NCBI GenBank assembly: GCA_934292725.1
Contig: CAKQXY010000005.1
Coordinates: 1 to 64,000, forward strand
Length of the DNA stretch: 64,000 bases
Direction of reading: 5' to 3'
From: an uncultured Lachnospiraceae bacterium
GTDB lineage: Bacteria; Bacillota; Clostridia; Lachnospirales; Lachnospiraceae
Below the pieces are notes generated by a model. It was not told the DNA's origin. It saw only the letters and a list, made by a program, of their open reading frames with translations, and did not search any database. A program made the position numbers and the translations under genes. Shown one piece after another: positions 33,442-42,814 of this stretch (position 1 is its first letter; every line of letters begins with the position of its first letter).

Positions 33442-36400
33442 TTAGAATTCACATTCATCAAAGCAAAAATTTTTGCAATGAACAAATTGATGAAGACAAC
33501 CATTTTCTTTTGCACTTACACCCCGAAAAATAAAATCGTGCAGTTCACTTTCCTTTAATCCTACAAATTGCATTCCATGATCATTCTTTCCTGTATCTTT
33601 AATATTTTCAAACAATATATGACCAATATCTGGCACTTCCATAGCTGGATTTACATTAGCTGCACTTGTATTCATCGAAGCATACTCAGATGCGATTCGG
33701 ATCGGAATTCCACTTCCGTCTATCACAATATCTTTATATTGAATATCTGTATTTTTCCCACCTCTAGGTCTCATAGTCTTTAGCCACAAACCGCAAATAG
33801 CCACATCCTTCACCAACAAATTCTGCATTAAAATATCATGACATCCACTGGCGTCTTCACTTCCAATTACAAATCCTGCTTTTGAACCTTGTGTAATACA
33901 ATCTGTAACACGAATATATGCGTCTGGCTTGTCCAACTCATTTCCCTCTTTATTGCGCCCAGATTTCAAGGTAACTGAATCGTCATTGACATAGAAATAG
34001 CAGTCAACAATATTGATATGACTGCATGAATCTGGATCAATTCCATCTCCATTCAAAATACCGATATTATCTGCGCACCCTGTCACTCCATTTCCCTTAG
34101 AAATCAATTCTAAATGATTAAAAGTTACCTGAGTACTATAAATAGGATGTACCTGCCATCCTGGTCCATATGCAAGAGTGATATCCGCAACATATACATT
34201 TTTTGCATTATGCATTCGAATCAAACTTCCTCGCATTGTTGGATTTACAATTGGCGAAAATGGCACTGGAATACCACCTCCGGCTTCATATCGGTTCGGT
34301 CCTTCGTTATAACCAAGTCGAAATCCATCCCCATTTATCTGACCTTTTCCTCGAATCACTACTTCTTCTATGTTATAAGGTCCATAGGAAGATGGCTTTC
34401 CTTCATCGTACACACCCAAATTCAACAAGCTTGCATGTACATAATTATTATACGGCAACATTTTCGTACTATTTTTCCACTCCGTCTCACTTTGTGGAAG
34501 TTTGCGCCATCCCTCCCATCGGGAGACAATCATAGGATAATCTTTAGGGTCTTGTGTTCCCATCAATATCCCATCTACCTGAAGAGTCATATAGCTTTTC
34601 AAAAACAAAGCTCCTGTACAGAAAATATGATTTTCCGGTAAATAAACCACTCCGCCTTCTGGACATTCATTAATTGCTTTCTGTATAGCAAAGGTATCCG
34701 TCACACTTCCATCTCCTTTTGCATTATAAGGAGCATGCATCACATTGATCCATGTACCAGACTTTTTTGTACAGCAGGATATTCTTTGATAAGCTATGCT
34801 ATTTCCTTTTCCATCAATGGCTCTCACTTCTACTTCATATTCTGTGGCAGGCTTCAAATTATGTAGAGTGTAGCCAAGCTGCTTTGTTTGTATGCACTTT
34901 CCTTCACTTGATATCTCATAGTAATCCAGTTCTTTTGTCCAAAACAGACTATCTCTATTCCATAAAAGGACAAAAGAATTCTCTGTAATTGTCTCTGAAG
35001 GAATATGCAAATTATATAGTACTCTACTTCCCTTATCCACATGAACCTTACTAACCGAATACGGATTTTTATGTAGTAAGCGTTCTAGCAACTGCTTAGC
35101 AAGAATATCTGCTTCTATGTTACAACACTCTTCCAGAAAATGTATGCATTCTATATCCTCTTTCACCAAATCATCTGTGACAATTGCATATATCTTCGCC
35201 TCTCCAATCGAGTAGCCTTTTACCCAGCCTTCCTTACTAACCGTAATAATCTCTTGATTTGTACTAATCCAAGAAAATTTTGTATCTGCATAATCGACAT
35301 CACATCTGGGAATAAGTTGTAATACACCTTCTACCTCTAACGACACTACTTCTTGAATTTCGACTTTAGATACCTTTTTTCTATGCTCTATAACCTGAAT
35401 CAAACAGTTTGCCTTTTTCCCATCGCACTCGGCCGTCAAAATTGCTTTTCCTTCTCTTTTTCCCAAAATAACAGCACAATTAAGACCATCCACAGTCTTC
35501 TCTACAGATGAAATCGAAAAAATTTCTTCATCTGAGCTAAAAAAAGTAACTTTCCTGTGAAGAGCAGATGCCGGTGTCACTACAGCAGTCACTCTGTATT
35601 CACATCCTATGACAAGATTTTCATGAAAGCAATGGAATGCAATTTCCTCTGCCTTTTGCTCTTTCTCATGTACTCTCACTGGATACCGATATATTCTTCC
35701 ATCTCTGGTAGTTTCATACACATCCACCGTTCCATATTCTTCCCACACAGACAGGTGATCTTCACTTACCCTTTGAATCTTACTGTTTGAATGGGCATAG
35801 AGTTTTCCTTTCTCATCTACACTGACAACAAATGGATTATCAGAAGCGTATTGTAGCTCTTCTGTTCCATTTTCGCCATCACTTTCTCTACCTCGACGAG
35901 AAAGCTGCATTGTATCTCCAACCTCTAGATCAATCACTGCCATACAGCGCTCCTCTGTATTCTCCAAATAATTGAACTGACATTCCCTTACAACTTCTAC
36001 ATGGCAAACAGCCTTTCTGTCTACATCCTCGGAAACAACTGTAATATTAGCCGTTCCCACCCGTTCCGCAGTCAGGTGTCCATCTTGTACTTTTACAATC
36101 CTTTCATCAGAAGATATCCATCGTAAATTTGAATTCATCGTCTTTGCTGTTAGGTTTGAATTATCGCCAGAAACTGTATCTCGAAAAATATCCTTAGGAA
36201 GAATAATCGGAAATAATTTTGCTGTCATCCCCGGCTTTAATACGAGAGAATCCACATTCAGACTTAAACTTCTGATCGTAGTACGTGTTATATTATCAAT
36301 AACTGTCAAAAAGCAAGAGGCTTTTTCCCCATTTGGAAGTACCGCAAAAACTTTCGTCCATCCAGTCGTACGTCCTTTTGCAATACAAGAATTATCTTGT

Positions 36401-36624
36401 CCAATCTCGATCTGCACGATTTCTGGATTTTCAACATACCAACTGACATCACTTTCTGAATACAAATCATGGTTGACTGATGCCTTTAATTCAACACTAC
36501 TTCCGCTATTCTCCCAGTTTCGAAATGTAATTTTATCTTCGCTCCCCACTACCAACGGATAATTAGTCCTGTTTAGTGTCAAAATCTTTTTTCCACCTAT
36601 TTCCTGCTCCCGTTGCATTATCAT
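33442..36624 (-). CDS. GH28 pectinase-family protein with N-terminal Ig/FN3 domains and altered active site
   Basis: A 1060-residue protein. Residues 1-540 contain several Big2-type Ig repeats (SLNVDSLVLKPGMTAKLFP, KVEIQEVVSLEVEGVLQLIP). FN3 follows (about 550-640; LHNLKPATEYEVEVRAID), then a GH28 beta-helix (about 645-1060). The GH28 aspartates are present in NGDGIDPDSC (857-867) and NDDS (880-883). The usual GHG histidine is replaced in SKAG (Lys915) and the RIK arginine is Trp947 in WLK (Lys949 kept). It may therefore have shifted specificity or weak activity. No signal peptide is seen although the Ig/FN3 layout is typical of secreted proteins. Start: ATG after GAAAGGG. Locus 2 neighbours are a GH43 and an esterase. 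Confidence 0.85.
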   Translation of the reverse strand: MIMQREQEIGGKKILTLNRTNYPLVVGSEDKITFRNWENSGSSVELKASVNHDLYSESDVSWYVENPEIVQIEIGQDNSCIAKGRTTGWTKVFAVLPNGEKASCFLTVIDNITRTTIRSLSLNVDSLVLKPGMTAKLFPIILPKDIFRDTVSGDNSNLTAKTMNSNLRWISSDERIVKVQDGHLTAERVGTANITVVSEDVDRKAVCHVEVVRECQFNYLENTEERCMAVIDLEVGDTMQLSRRGRESDGENGTEELQYASDNPFVVSVDEKGKLYAHSNSKIQRVSEDHLSVWEEYGTVDVYETTRDGRIYRYPVRVHEKEQKAEEIAFHCFHENLVIGCEYRVTAVVTPASALHRKVTFFSSDEEIFSISSVEKTVDGLNCAVILGKREGKAILTAECDGKKANCLIQVIEHRKKVSKVEIQEVVSLEVEGVLQLIPRCDVDYADTKFSWISTNQEIITVSKEGWVKGYSIGEAKIYAIVTDDLVKEDIECIHFLEECCNIEADILAKQLLERLLHKNPYSVSKVHVDKGSRVLYNLHIPSETITENSFVLLWNRDSLFWTKELDYYEISSEGKCIQTKQLGYTLHNLKPATEYEVEVRAIDGKGNSIAYQRISCCTKKSGTWINVMHAPYNAKGDGSVTDTFAIQKAINECPEGGVVYLPENHIFCTGALFLKSYMTLQVDGILMGTQDPKDYPMIVSRWEGWRKLPQSETEWKNSTKMLPYNNYVHASLLNLGVYDEGKPSSYGPYNIEEVVIRGKGQINGDGFRLGYNEGPNRYEAGGGIPVPFSPIVNPTMRGSLIRMHNAKNVYVADITLAYGPGWQVHPIYSTQVTFNHLELISKGNGVTGCADNIGILNGDGIDPDSCSHINIVDCYFYVNDDSVTLKSGRNKEGNELDKPDAYIRVTDCITQGSKAGFVIGSEDASGCHDILMQNLLVKDVAICGLWLKTMRPRGGKNTDIQYKDIVIDGSGIPIRIASEYASMNTSAANVNPAMEVPDIGHILFENIKDTGKNDHGMQFVGLKESELHDFIFRGVSAKENGCLHQFVHCKNFCFDECEF

Positions 36625-36646
36625 TCTTTACCCTTTCTAATATCAT

Positions 36647-37732
36647 TTAGTCAAATTCTTGTATGCTCCAACGATCCTTCCAATAGATATGCGGAATCTT
36701 ATCCTCGAATATTATAGGAAGCCACACATAGTCTGATTGAGATGTATTAGGGGCTGGCACTGTCCAGTTCACTTTCTTTCTCATCTTCTCATCGTCTGAA
36801 AAATTCCACTCAAAATTATTCTTGATTGCCTCGTAAGTTTTTCCATTGTCATAATCCTCTGGGTTTAAATCCCGCAAATACGGCATCCACCTATCCCCTA
36901 AAGCAATATAGAGATTCTTCTTATGCGGATGCTGAAACACCGATGAAATCTGAGAACCAAACGAAGTATTACTTGTGTCATAGATATGAGGATTACCGAG
37001 AACCTTCCAAGATCCTACAATCGTATCTGACACAGCTACTTCGGAAGGATTCGGATGATACCCAGTTGTACCAGACGTGATTACATAATGCTTTCCGTTA
37101 TGATGAAAGTATGCCGGTGATTCTCTCACATAGGGCGGTGACTTATGCGAAAACATTACGCAATATTTACCTGTAACATCTGTAAAATCCTCCGTAAGCT
37201 CTGCCATAATCATATCTGTATGCACCTTTTCAAAACATAGATATCCACGTCCCTTTTCATCCTGAATCAAATCAAAATCCCCCATAAACATACCAAGTGG
37301 CTTAAACCCACTTTTTACGATCATATATGGACCAGTAAATTGATCCGCAACCAAAATAATTGCTAACTGTTCTTTATCGCAAATAACCTTCATCCAGCAC
37401 ACATATTTTCTCGTTAACTTGTTATAAACGATATGGGGTCTTTCTACTTTTGATGAGGGATGTAACAAAGACTTTTCATTTTCCACATCTGGTGGAATCA
37501 AAAGTCCTTCATCTTTCCAATGGTAAAGATCTCTTGAAGAATAATACCTCACACCCCACTGTATAATTCCATTACCAGGAGCAGTTTTTTCTTTATTTTC
37601 GCCATACCAATAAAATAAGTCTTTTTCATAAAAGATAGACCCTCCATGAGCCTGAATACGTTTTCCCTCTGTATCAAGCCATACTTTACCAGGGCAAATC
37701 CATTGATGTACTTCTTTATCTATCAAATTCAC
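36647..37732 (-). CDS. GH43 protein, exo-beta-1,3-galactanase-like (locus 2)
   Basis: A five-bladed beta-propeller of about 361 residues, resembling GH43 subfamily 24. DTEGKRIQAHGGSIFY is followed by FYWYGENKE, then VERPHIVYNKLTRKYVCWMK and GDFDLIQDEKGRGYLCFE. In this subgroup the expected acids lie around the last two segments. It is cytoplasmic. The start is not certain: GTG at 37732 is preceded by GAGGAGG lying just after the araC stop codon, while ATG at 37771 would overlap the upstream gene by 17 bases. Conserved sequence begins only at about residue 12 of the short form, which favours GTG. Together with GH28 and the esterase it points to pectic arabinogalactan side chains. Confidence 0.7.
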   Translation of the reverse strand: MNLIDKEVHQWICPGKVWLDTEGKRIQAHGGSIFYEKDLFYWYGENKEKTAPGNGIIQWGVRYYSSRDLYHWKDEGLLIPPDVENEKSLLHPSSKVERPHIVYNKLTRKYVCWMKVICDKEQLAIILVADQFTGPYMIVKSGFKPLGMFMGDFDLIQDEKGRGYLCFEKVHTDMIMAELTEDFTDVTGKYCVMFSHKSPPYVRESPAYFHHNGKHYVITSGTTGYHPNPSEVAVSDTIVGSWKVLGNPHIYDTSNTSFGSQISSVFQHPHKKNLYIALGDRWMPYLRDLNPEDYDNGKTYEAIKNNFEWNFSDDEKMRKKVNWTVPAPNTSQSDYVWLPIIFEDKIPHIYWKDRWSIQEFD

Positions 37733-37754
37733 CAGTATATCGTCCTCCTCAACT

Positions 37755-40037
37755 TCATCTACTAATTCCATCAGACACTTTTTCTTCCTCTTGTGAAGTT
37801 TCAGCAGACAGCATAAGATCTCTAAATCTCGACGGTGTAAGTCCATAATATTTCTTAAAGGTCGTTGTAAAATAGGTACTATTGCTATATCCCACTTCGG
37901 TAGAGATTTGAGCTATGCTGTGACTTGGCTCCGAGAGCAAAAGAACTCTAGCCTGTTCCATTCTCACTTTTAATATATAGTCAAGCGTTTTTGTTCCTGT
38001 AAAATCGGTAAATAATTTTCCAAAATAGGCAGTACTGATATTTAATTGATCTGCCAAAAGATTGACACTCAAATTTGGATCATCATAATGATTTCTTATA
38101 TAATCAATTGATAATTCCATCATTGCAGTTGATGAACGGCTTCCTATTCGACTTGTTCTATCAGCTGCTCTGCTGTATAGCTGCTCTATCCATGCGTCAA
38201 GTCCATCTCGATCAATTATCTTATCGGCCATTTTCTCAAGTTCGATAAGATCTGTTTTGGATGCACGCAATGTCTGTGCTGCTAGCTGCTTTAATTTTTC
38301 AACAAATTCTTCGTATTGCATGTATTCGCAAGTATGCAACCATTCCTCAAATGTATTAATATATCCTTGCTTATCATGCTCTTTTACCATCCCCAGTATG
38401 TTCTGCGAATCTATTGTGCTGTCATCAGGACAATCCGATGGCAAAATTACGGTTTCTGTACATCCCAGAATAAGCCTTGTTCTAAGAGCGCCTTCCAAAA
38501 CTTTTACATTTTCGACGCAATGACTGCCATCATCACGCAGCAGTTGCGTTCTAACGCAAAAGCTTCTCACTGAGGCAAGCTTTTTAACTGAAGCTTCCGC
38601 TTTCTCCATGAAATCAAAAAGTGAATTATCATTTTGTATTAATGCAACATTTCTCGATATCACAAGTAACAACCTGCAAAGCCCCATCTCCAAGCATGTA
38701 CACTTACCATATTCGCTAAGAACAGATGTATAAATACCACTTACCATGTTTCTTAACATATCATATTCCTGCATTGAATAATTTGATTGCTTATCCGTAC
38801 CTTCCACATAGACAACTGCCAATACATATGGTGTATTATAATAAATCACTCCACTCTGTAAAAGCATAGCAGAAATTTCTTCCTGATGACTGCCAAGAAG
38901 CATATTTTTCACAATAAAATCCTGTTTCTTTTTTAAGCTGAGTGCTTCCATATTATTTGAAAGTCCCTGATAAAATTGTTTTAAAAATGCAATTTCGTCT
39001 GTTCCTTCATTTTCTTCAGTTTCAAGTTCTCCAACCTGATGCGTATTTTTTAAACTTCCAACCATCTGTGTCAATGGTTCAAATATTCTTCTTGAAACAA
39101 GAAGCTGCATAACAATCATCAGCGTTGCCGCTGCGATTACGACAAGTACCAGTATATATATGATATAGTTAATATTAAGATTGCGCGCAATGTAATCTGA
39201 CTGTGCCACAATAAAATATCCATCTATACCACAACTCTGTGATAAAAAATCCCATCGCTGACCTTCATCCTTCATCTCAAAGCTAGTATTCGATGCGAAA
39301 ACCTTTTTTACCCATTCCTTGTCTGAATAATTTTTTCCTATCTCGCTGTCGTCTGTATGACATACAACGATCCCATCAGAATTAAGAATCATAAGCTTAA
39401 AGTCACCGTTTGACTTTTCTGAAAGAAGACTTTTTTTCAACTCTTCCAAATCAATATTTAACACAGTTGTTCCAGAATAGTATTCGCTGTCAAATACAGA
39501 TTCCGATATTGGAATTGTAAGAAGACTTACCGTCTCCGATTCCGTATATTGTTTCTTTATCGACCATACAAATGGTTTGTTTTTACTTCCATTATCAATA
39601 ACCTGTTTTGCCAAAACAGGTTCCAAACCATCTGGTTTTGAACTTCCTGTCGCTAAATACAGCGACACCTCCTTGTTCTTATTAATGATCCCAAAAGACT
39701 GCATATAGGATGATCCAAGCATAACACTTTTCACATTGTTTACAAATGACATATAGTCAAGAAAATCTGCATCTGGATCGAGTCTCATAACAGTTCCACC
39801 TGCAGTAGAAAACCACTCAGCCGTCACATTTTTCGCATCATCTATGATACGGCTAAAAGCTGAATCTACGTTTTCCATAGTGGTTTTAGTAAGTTGACGA
39901 TAATCCTTTATCATCTCTTTTCGAAACCACATAAACATAAATACCGACACCAATATAAGCGCAGTAAGTGATATGGCAAGCGTGGCCAATACCGTTTTTG
40001 ATACGATTGATTTTGCTTTTCTTTTAAACCATTTCAT
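37755..40037 (-). CDS. Membrane-anchored AraC-family sensor-regulator (locus 2)
   Basis: A 760-residue one-component regulator. A first membrane helix lies at about residues 10-33. An extracytoplasmic sensor domain of about 250 residues (dCache-like in its layout) and a second helix (IIYILVLVVIAAATLMIVM) follow. The cytoplasmic part starts with a HAMP-like segment (RRIFEPLTQMVGSLKN) and ends in a two-helix-turn-helix AraC domain (SVNLLADQLNISTAYFGKLFTDFTG, IAQISTEVGYSNSTYFTTTFKKYYGLTPSRFR). It probably binds an extracellular sugar or the loaded binding protein and activates the locus. The ATG at 40037 follows AAAGGA. It lies between the binding-protein and GH43 genes and has its own promoter. 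Confidence 0.88.
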   Translation of the reverse strand: MKWFKRKAKSIVSKTVLATLAISLTALILVSVFMFMWFRKEMIKDYRQLTKTTMENVDSAFSRIIDDAKNVTAEWFSTAGGTVMRLDPDADFLDYMSFVNNVKSVMLGSSYMQSFGIINKNKEVSLYLATGSSKPDGLEPVLAKQVIDNGSKNKPFVWSIKKQYTESETVSLLTIPISESVFDSEYYSGTTVLNIDLEELKKSLLSEKSNGDFKLMILNSDGIVVCHTDDSEIGKNYSDKEWVKKVFASNTSFEMKDEGQRWDFLSQSCGIDGYFIVAQSDYIARNLNINYIIYILVLVVIAAATLMIVMQLLVSRRIFEPLTQMVGSLKNTHQVGELETEENEGTDEIAFLKQFYQGLSNNMEALSLKKKQDFIVKNMLLGSHQEEISAMLLQSGVIYYNTPYVLAVVYVEGTDKQSNYSMQEYDMLRNMVSGIYTSVLSEYGKCTCLEMGLCRLLLVISRNVALIQNDNSLFDFMEKAEASVKKLASVRSFCVRTQLLRDDGSHCVENVKVLEGALRTRLILGCTETVILPSDCPDDSTIDSQNILGMVKEHDKQGYINTFEEWLHTCEYMQYEEFVEKLKQLAAQTLRASKTDLIELEKMADKIIDRDGLDAWIEQLYSRAADRTSRIGSRSSTAMMELSIDYIRNHYDDPNLSVNLLADQLNISTAYFGKLFTDFTGTKTLDYILKVRMEQARVLLLSEPSHSIAQISTEVGYSNSTYFTTTFKKYYGLTPSRFRDLMLSAETSQEEEKVSDGISR

Positions 40038-40188
40038 ATCGATCCGTCCTTTCCCGCTTGCCATATTTCATTTTAGTGTTTCATTCGAATATGCAGTTTG
40101 CTTGGTGCCTCTGCCTGCCTCAAGGCCATCTTGTTTTTTTACAAATATCGTGTAATCTGCAACACCCGATCAAGCGTATCTATATTTT

Positions 40189-40197
40189 ATTATACCA
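40189..40197 (-). promoter_or_regulatory. Internal promoter before araC-type gene
   Basis: An extended -10 element, TGG followed by TATAAT on the minus strand, lies about 150 bases before the araC-type start codon; no good -35 is visible, as is normal for this promoter type. It would keep the sensor expressed independently of the importer. Confidence 0.5.
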
Positions 40198-40247
40198 TAG
40201 AACACACTGTACTTGCATATCTTATTTAATTTTGGTAATGCAAAACA

Positions 40248-41732
40248 TTACTCTGCATGAACACTTGCATAATATTCAGAAAATTGTCTCTGATACTCTG
40301 CAACATAAGTATCCAAGCCAGCATCCTTCATTTCCTGAAGAACCTTGTCAATATTTTCCTCATAGTCAAGGAAACCTAATGTCATTGGCTTTAACTTTTC
40401 ATCATAAATTGATGTCAGCATTGCAAGCTCTGCGGCAACTGGTGTGGTATCAAATGAAAAACCCGAAAGCTTAGACAGCTGTGAACCCTCATCAAATGTC
40501 ATGTACTTCTCAATTGTCTCCTCGCTAAAAGACGGATCATAGGTATTGTATGGAATTGCCTCCATAAACCAACTGTCAATAAACGAATCATTTACAAGCT
40601 TGTTAATTGTTCCATCATCATTTACCTCATAATCTTCGCCCTCTACTCCATAAATACAGAAATTAAAATGTTCTTGATCGGAGTACATCCAGTTAAACAA
40701 CTGTAACCAGCGATCCACTTTATCTTGATCTGCTGCTGAAATTGCAATACCCCAATCGTAATCTTTAGTCTTGATATTGACCTGATCACCAATTTTAATC
40801 AGTGTCTCATAGGCATCTGGATCTGCAGTCTTTAAAGATGATGACAGAAGTGCACTTGCCATTCCATTTCTTGCAAAGCAGTTTCCTGCTGTCCAATCTG
40901 CTTCTCCCTGGGACGGATTTGTTAGGATATCCTTATTGATCCATCCATTTTCTGCCCATCTTGAGGTAATCTCACAAAGATTTTTAAATTCCTCTGATTC
41001 ATAATAGCTATAGACTGTATCACCCTCTTCCTCTTCGTCTACATATACAAAATCATTTCCCGCATTCAAAGATCTTGTTCCTTCGCCACAATATGCCCAT
41101 AAAGCATAACCTAAAAATCCAGGATTCGTAAGAATTCTCATATTGGGATAGCTTTCCTGCACCTGAGTAAATAAACCTTCAAGATCTTCTAATGTAGTTA
41201 TTTCTTCTGGTTTTACCCCAAGCTCATCTAAAATATCTCCTCTTACATCGAACATCTGCATGGATCCTGCATAAGGTTTATTGCCAAACGGAATTGCATA
41301 AATCTCACCATTATACTTTACACAATCAAATCCATTTGTTTCTCCACGAGCCTTAATAAGATCAGGAAGATATTCTTCAATCAGCTCTTCATCAATAGTA
41401 GCTAAATACCCCTTCGTATGCCAATCAAAATTCTGAACAATGTATTCAATTGCAAAGTTCTCTCCTGATGCCAACATTGTAGAAACACTAGTATCTGACC
41501 CCCACGGCAAAAATTCAACTGTAAGATCAATATTCAAATCTTCGAGAACAGCATCGTGAAATTCATTTTTAAAAAACTCGTCTCTTCTTGAAGATGCATC
41601 ACCGTAGAAAATCAATCTCAGTTTAACAAGTTCCTGATCTGATTTTGTCTCATTTGCAAATACATTGATACCTCCAAATGTCGAAAATGCCATTGTTGCT
41701 GCCATAGCAGCGGTTGTCAGTCTCTTTTTCAT
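40248..41732 (-). CDS. ABC sugar importer, substrate-binding protein (locus 2)
   Basis: A 494-residue solute-binding protein with a signal peptide (MKKRLTTAAMAATMAFSTFGG) ending INVFANE, which fits signal peptidase I cleavage after VFA. There is no lipobox cysteine. Mature segments such as LTVEFLPWG, EDYEVNDDGTINKLVND and the GVEGEDYEV stretch are typical of binding proteins that work with LplB/LplC permeases. The start follows AGAGAGGAAACT. The gene is preceded by a 150-base gap that can fold. Its ligand is unknown, probably a pectic oligosaccharide by context. Confidence 0.88.
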   Translation of the reverse strand: MKKRLTTAAMAATMAFSTFGGINVFANETKSDQELVKLRLIFYGDASSRRDEFFKNEFHDAVLEDLNIDLTVEFLPWGSDTSVSTMLASGENFAIEYIVQNFDWHTKGYLATIDEELIEEYLPDLIKARGETNGFDCVKYNGEIYAIPFGNKPYAGSMQMFDVRGDILDELGVKPEEITTLEDLEGLFTQVQESYPNMRILTNPGFLGYALWAYCGEGTRSLNAGNDFVYVDEEEEGDTVYSYYESEEFKNLCEITSRWAENGWINKDILTNPSQGEADWTAGNCFARNGMASALLSSSLKTADPDAYETLIKIGDQVNIKTKDYDWGIAISAADQDKVDRWLQLFNWMYSDQEHFNFCIYGVEGEDYEVNDDGTINKLVNDSFIDSWFMEAIPYNTYDPSFSEETIEKYMTFDEGSQLSKLSGFSFDTTPVAAELAMLTSIYDEKLKPMTLGFLDYEENIDKVLQEMKDAGLDTYVAEYQRQFSEYYASVHAE

Positions 41733-41764
41733 AGTTTCCTCTCTTTCTGCAGTTTTGTTTCCTG

Positions 41765-41840
41765 CTGCGGATAGACCGCAATGTTTAAAATATTTGTTAC
41801 ACCTAAGTCTATACTAGACTCTTTTATATCATATCCGCAG
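41765..41840 (-). promoter_or_regulatory. Nested inverted repeats in the permease-binding protein gap, locus 2
   Basis: CTGCGGATA (41765-41773) and TATCCGCAG (41832-41840) are perfect 9-base complements. Inside them AGTCTA (41806-41811) and TAGACT (41815-41820) form a second stem. The structure precedes the binding-protein gene and could direct mRNA processing or differential expression. Confidence 0.5.
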
Positions 41841-41882
41841 TAAAAAGCCACGAATAAATATATCATAAGCTCAACATTAACA

Positions 41883-42797
41883 TCAGCCCTTCACTGCACC
41901 GATTGTAATTCCTTTTACAAAATATCTCTGTGCCAGTGGAAAGAATACGGCAATTGGAAGCACCGTAAACATTGTCATTGCCATTCTCGCTGTATTTGAC
42001 GGAAGCACAATATGATCTCTAGCAGATTGCAATGTTGTATTCGAAAGCAGTGCTGAAATATTTGACATCATATTATACAGAAGCTTTTGCAATGTATATA
42101 GATCCGTTTTTGTTATAAGATAAAGTGACAAATAAAAATCATTCCAAAATTGTAATGTCATAAAAAGGATTACACTCACAAGTCCTACCTTAGCAAGTGG
42201 AAGCACAATTGTAAAGAATACTCTTGCATCAGAAGCTCCATCTATCTTCGCAGCTTCCGTAAGCTCCTCAGGCACCGATTTAAAATTACTTTTTAAAACA
42301 AACATATAAAAAACATTCATTCCATAGGGAAGTACAAGCGCCCATATATTATTCTGCAATCTATAGTATTTCGTACAAAGAATGTACCATGGAAGAAGAC
42401 CTCCGCTGAAAATCATTGTAAACCAGGCAAAAAACGACAATACACCAGCAAATCGAAATACCGATTTTTTTTGTGATGCTGCGTACGCATACAATGACAT
42501 AATTGATGTTGAAATCACAGTTCCAAGAATCGTCGCTGCAAATGACATTCCATAAGCTCTAAGTAGCATTGCCCCTTTATTTTTAATAATGAATTTGTAA
42601 GTTTCCAATGTAAATTTTCTTGGCAGCAAAGAAAAACCTTTTTCTACAATCTCTGTCTCATCAGATAGCGAAGCAACTAATGCAATCCATAATGGTAAAA
42701 CGCAGGTAAATGCCACAACCCCCACTAATATATAACAAATGACACTTTCTTTTGCCCTTCTTGATGGTGCGTCTATATCCTTTGCCCTTTTTTTCAT
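41883..42797 (-). CDS. ABC sugar importer permease, LplC-like (locus 2)
   Basis: A 304-residue permease with six hydrophobic segments. The EAA loop is LTEAAKIDGASDARVFFTIVLPL, and the C-terminus FVKGITIGAVKG is typical. The ATG at 42797 follows GGGAG and is preferred to the GTG one codon upstream. It starts 17 bases behind the LplB-like gene and precedes the binding-protein gene. Confidence 0.9.
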   Translation of the reverse strand: MKKRAKDIDAPSRRAKESVICYILVGVVAFTCVLPLWIALVASLSDETEIVEKGFSLLPRKFTLETYKFIIKNKGAMLLRAYGMSFAATILGTVISTSIMSLYAYAASQKKSVFRFAGVLSFFAWFTMIFSGGLLPWYILCTKYYRLQNNIWALVLPYGMNVFYMFVLKSNFKSVPEELTEAAKIDGASDARVFFTIVLPLAKVGLVSVILFMTLQFWNDFYLSLYLITKTDLYTLQKLLYNMMSNISALLSNTTLQSARDHIVLPSNTARMAMTMFTVLPIAVFFPLAQRYFVKGITIGAVKG

Positions 42798-42814
42798 CAC
42801 CTTTCACTCCCTTC

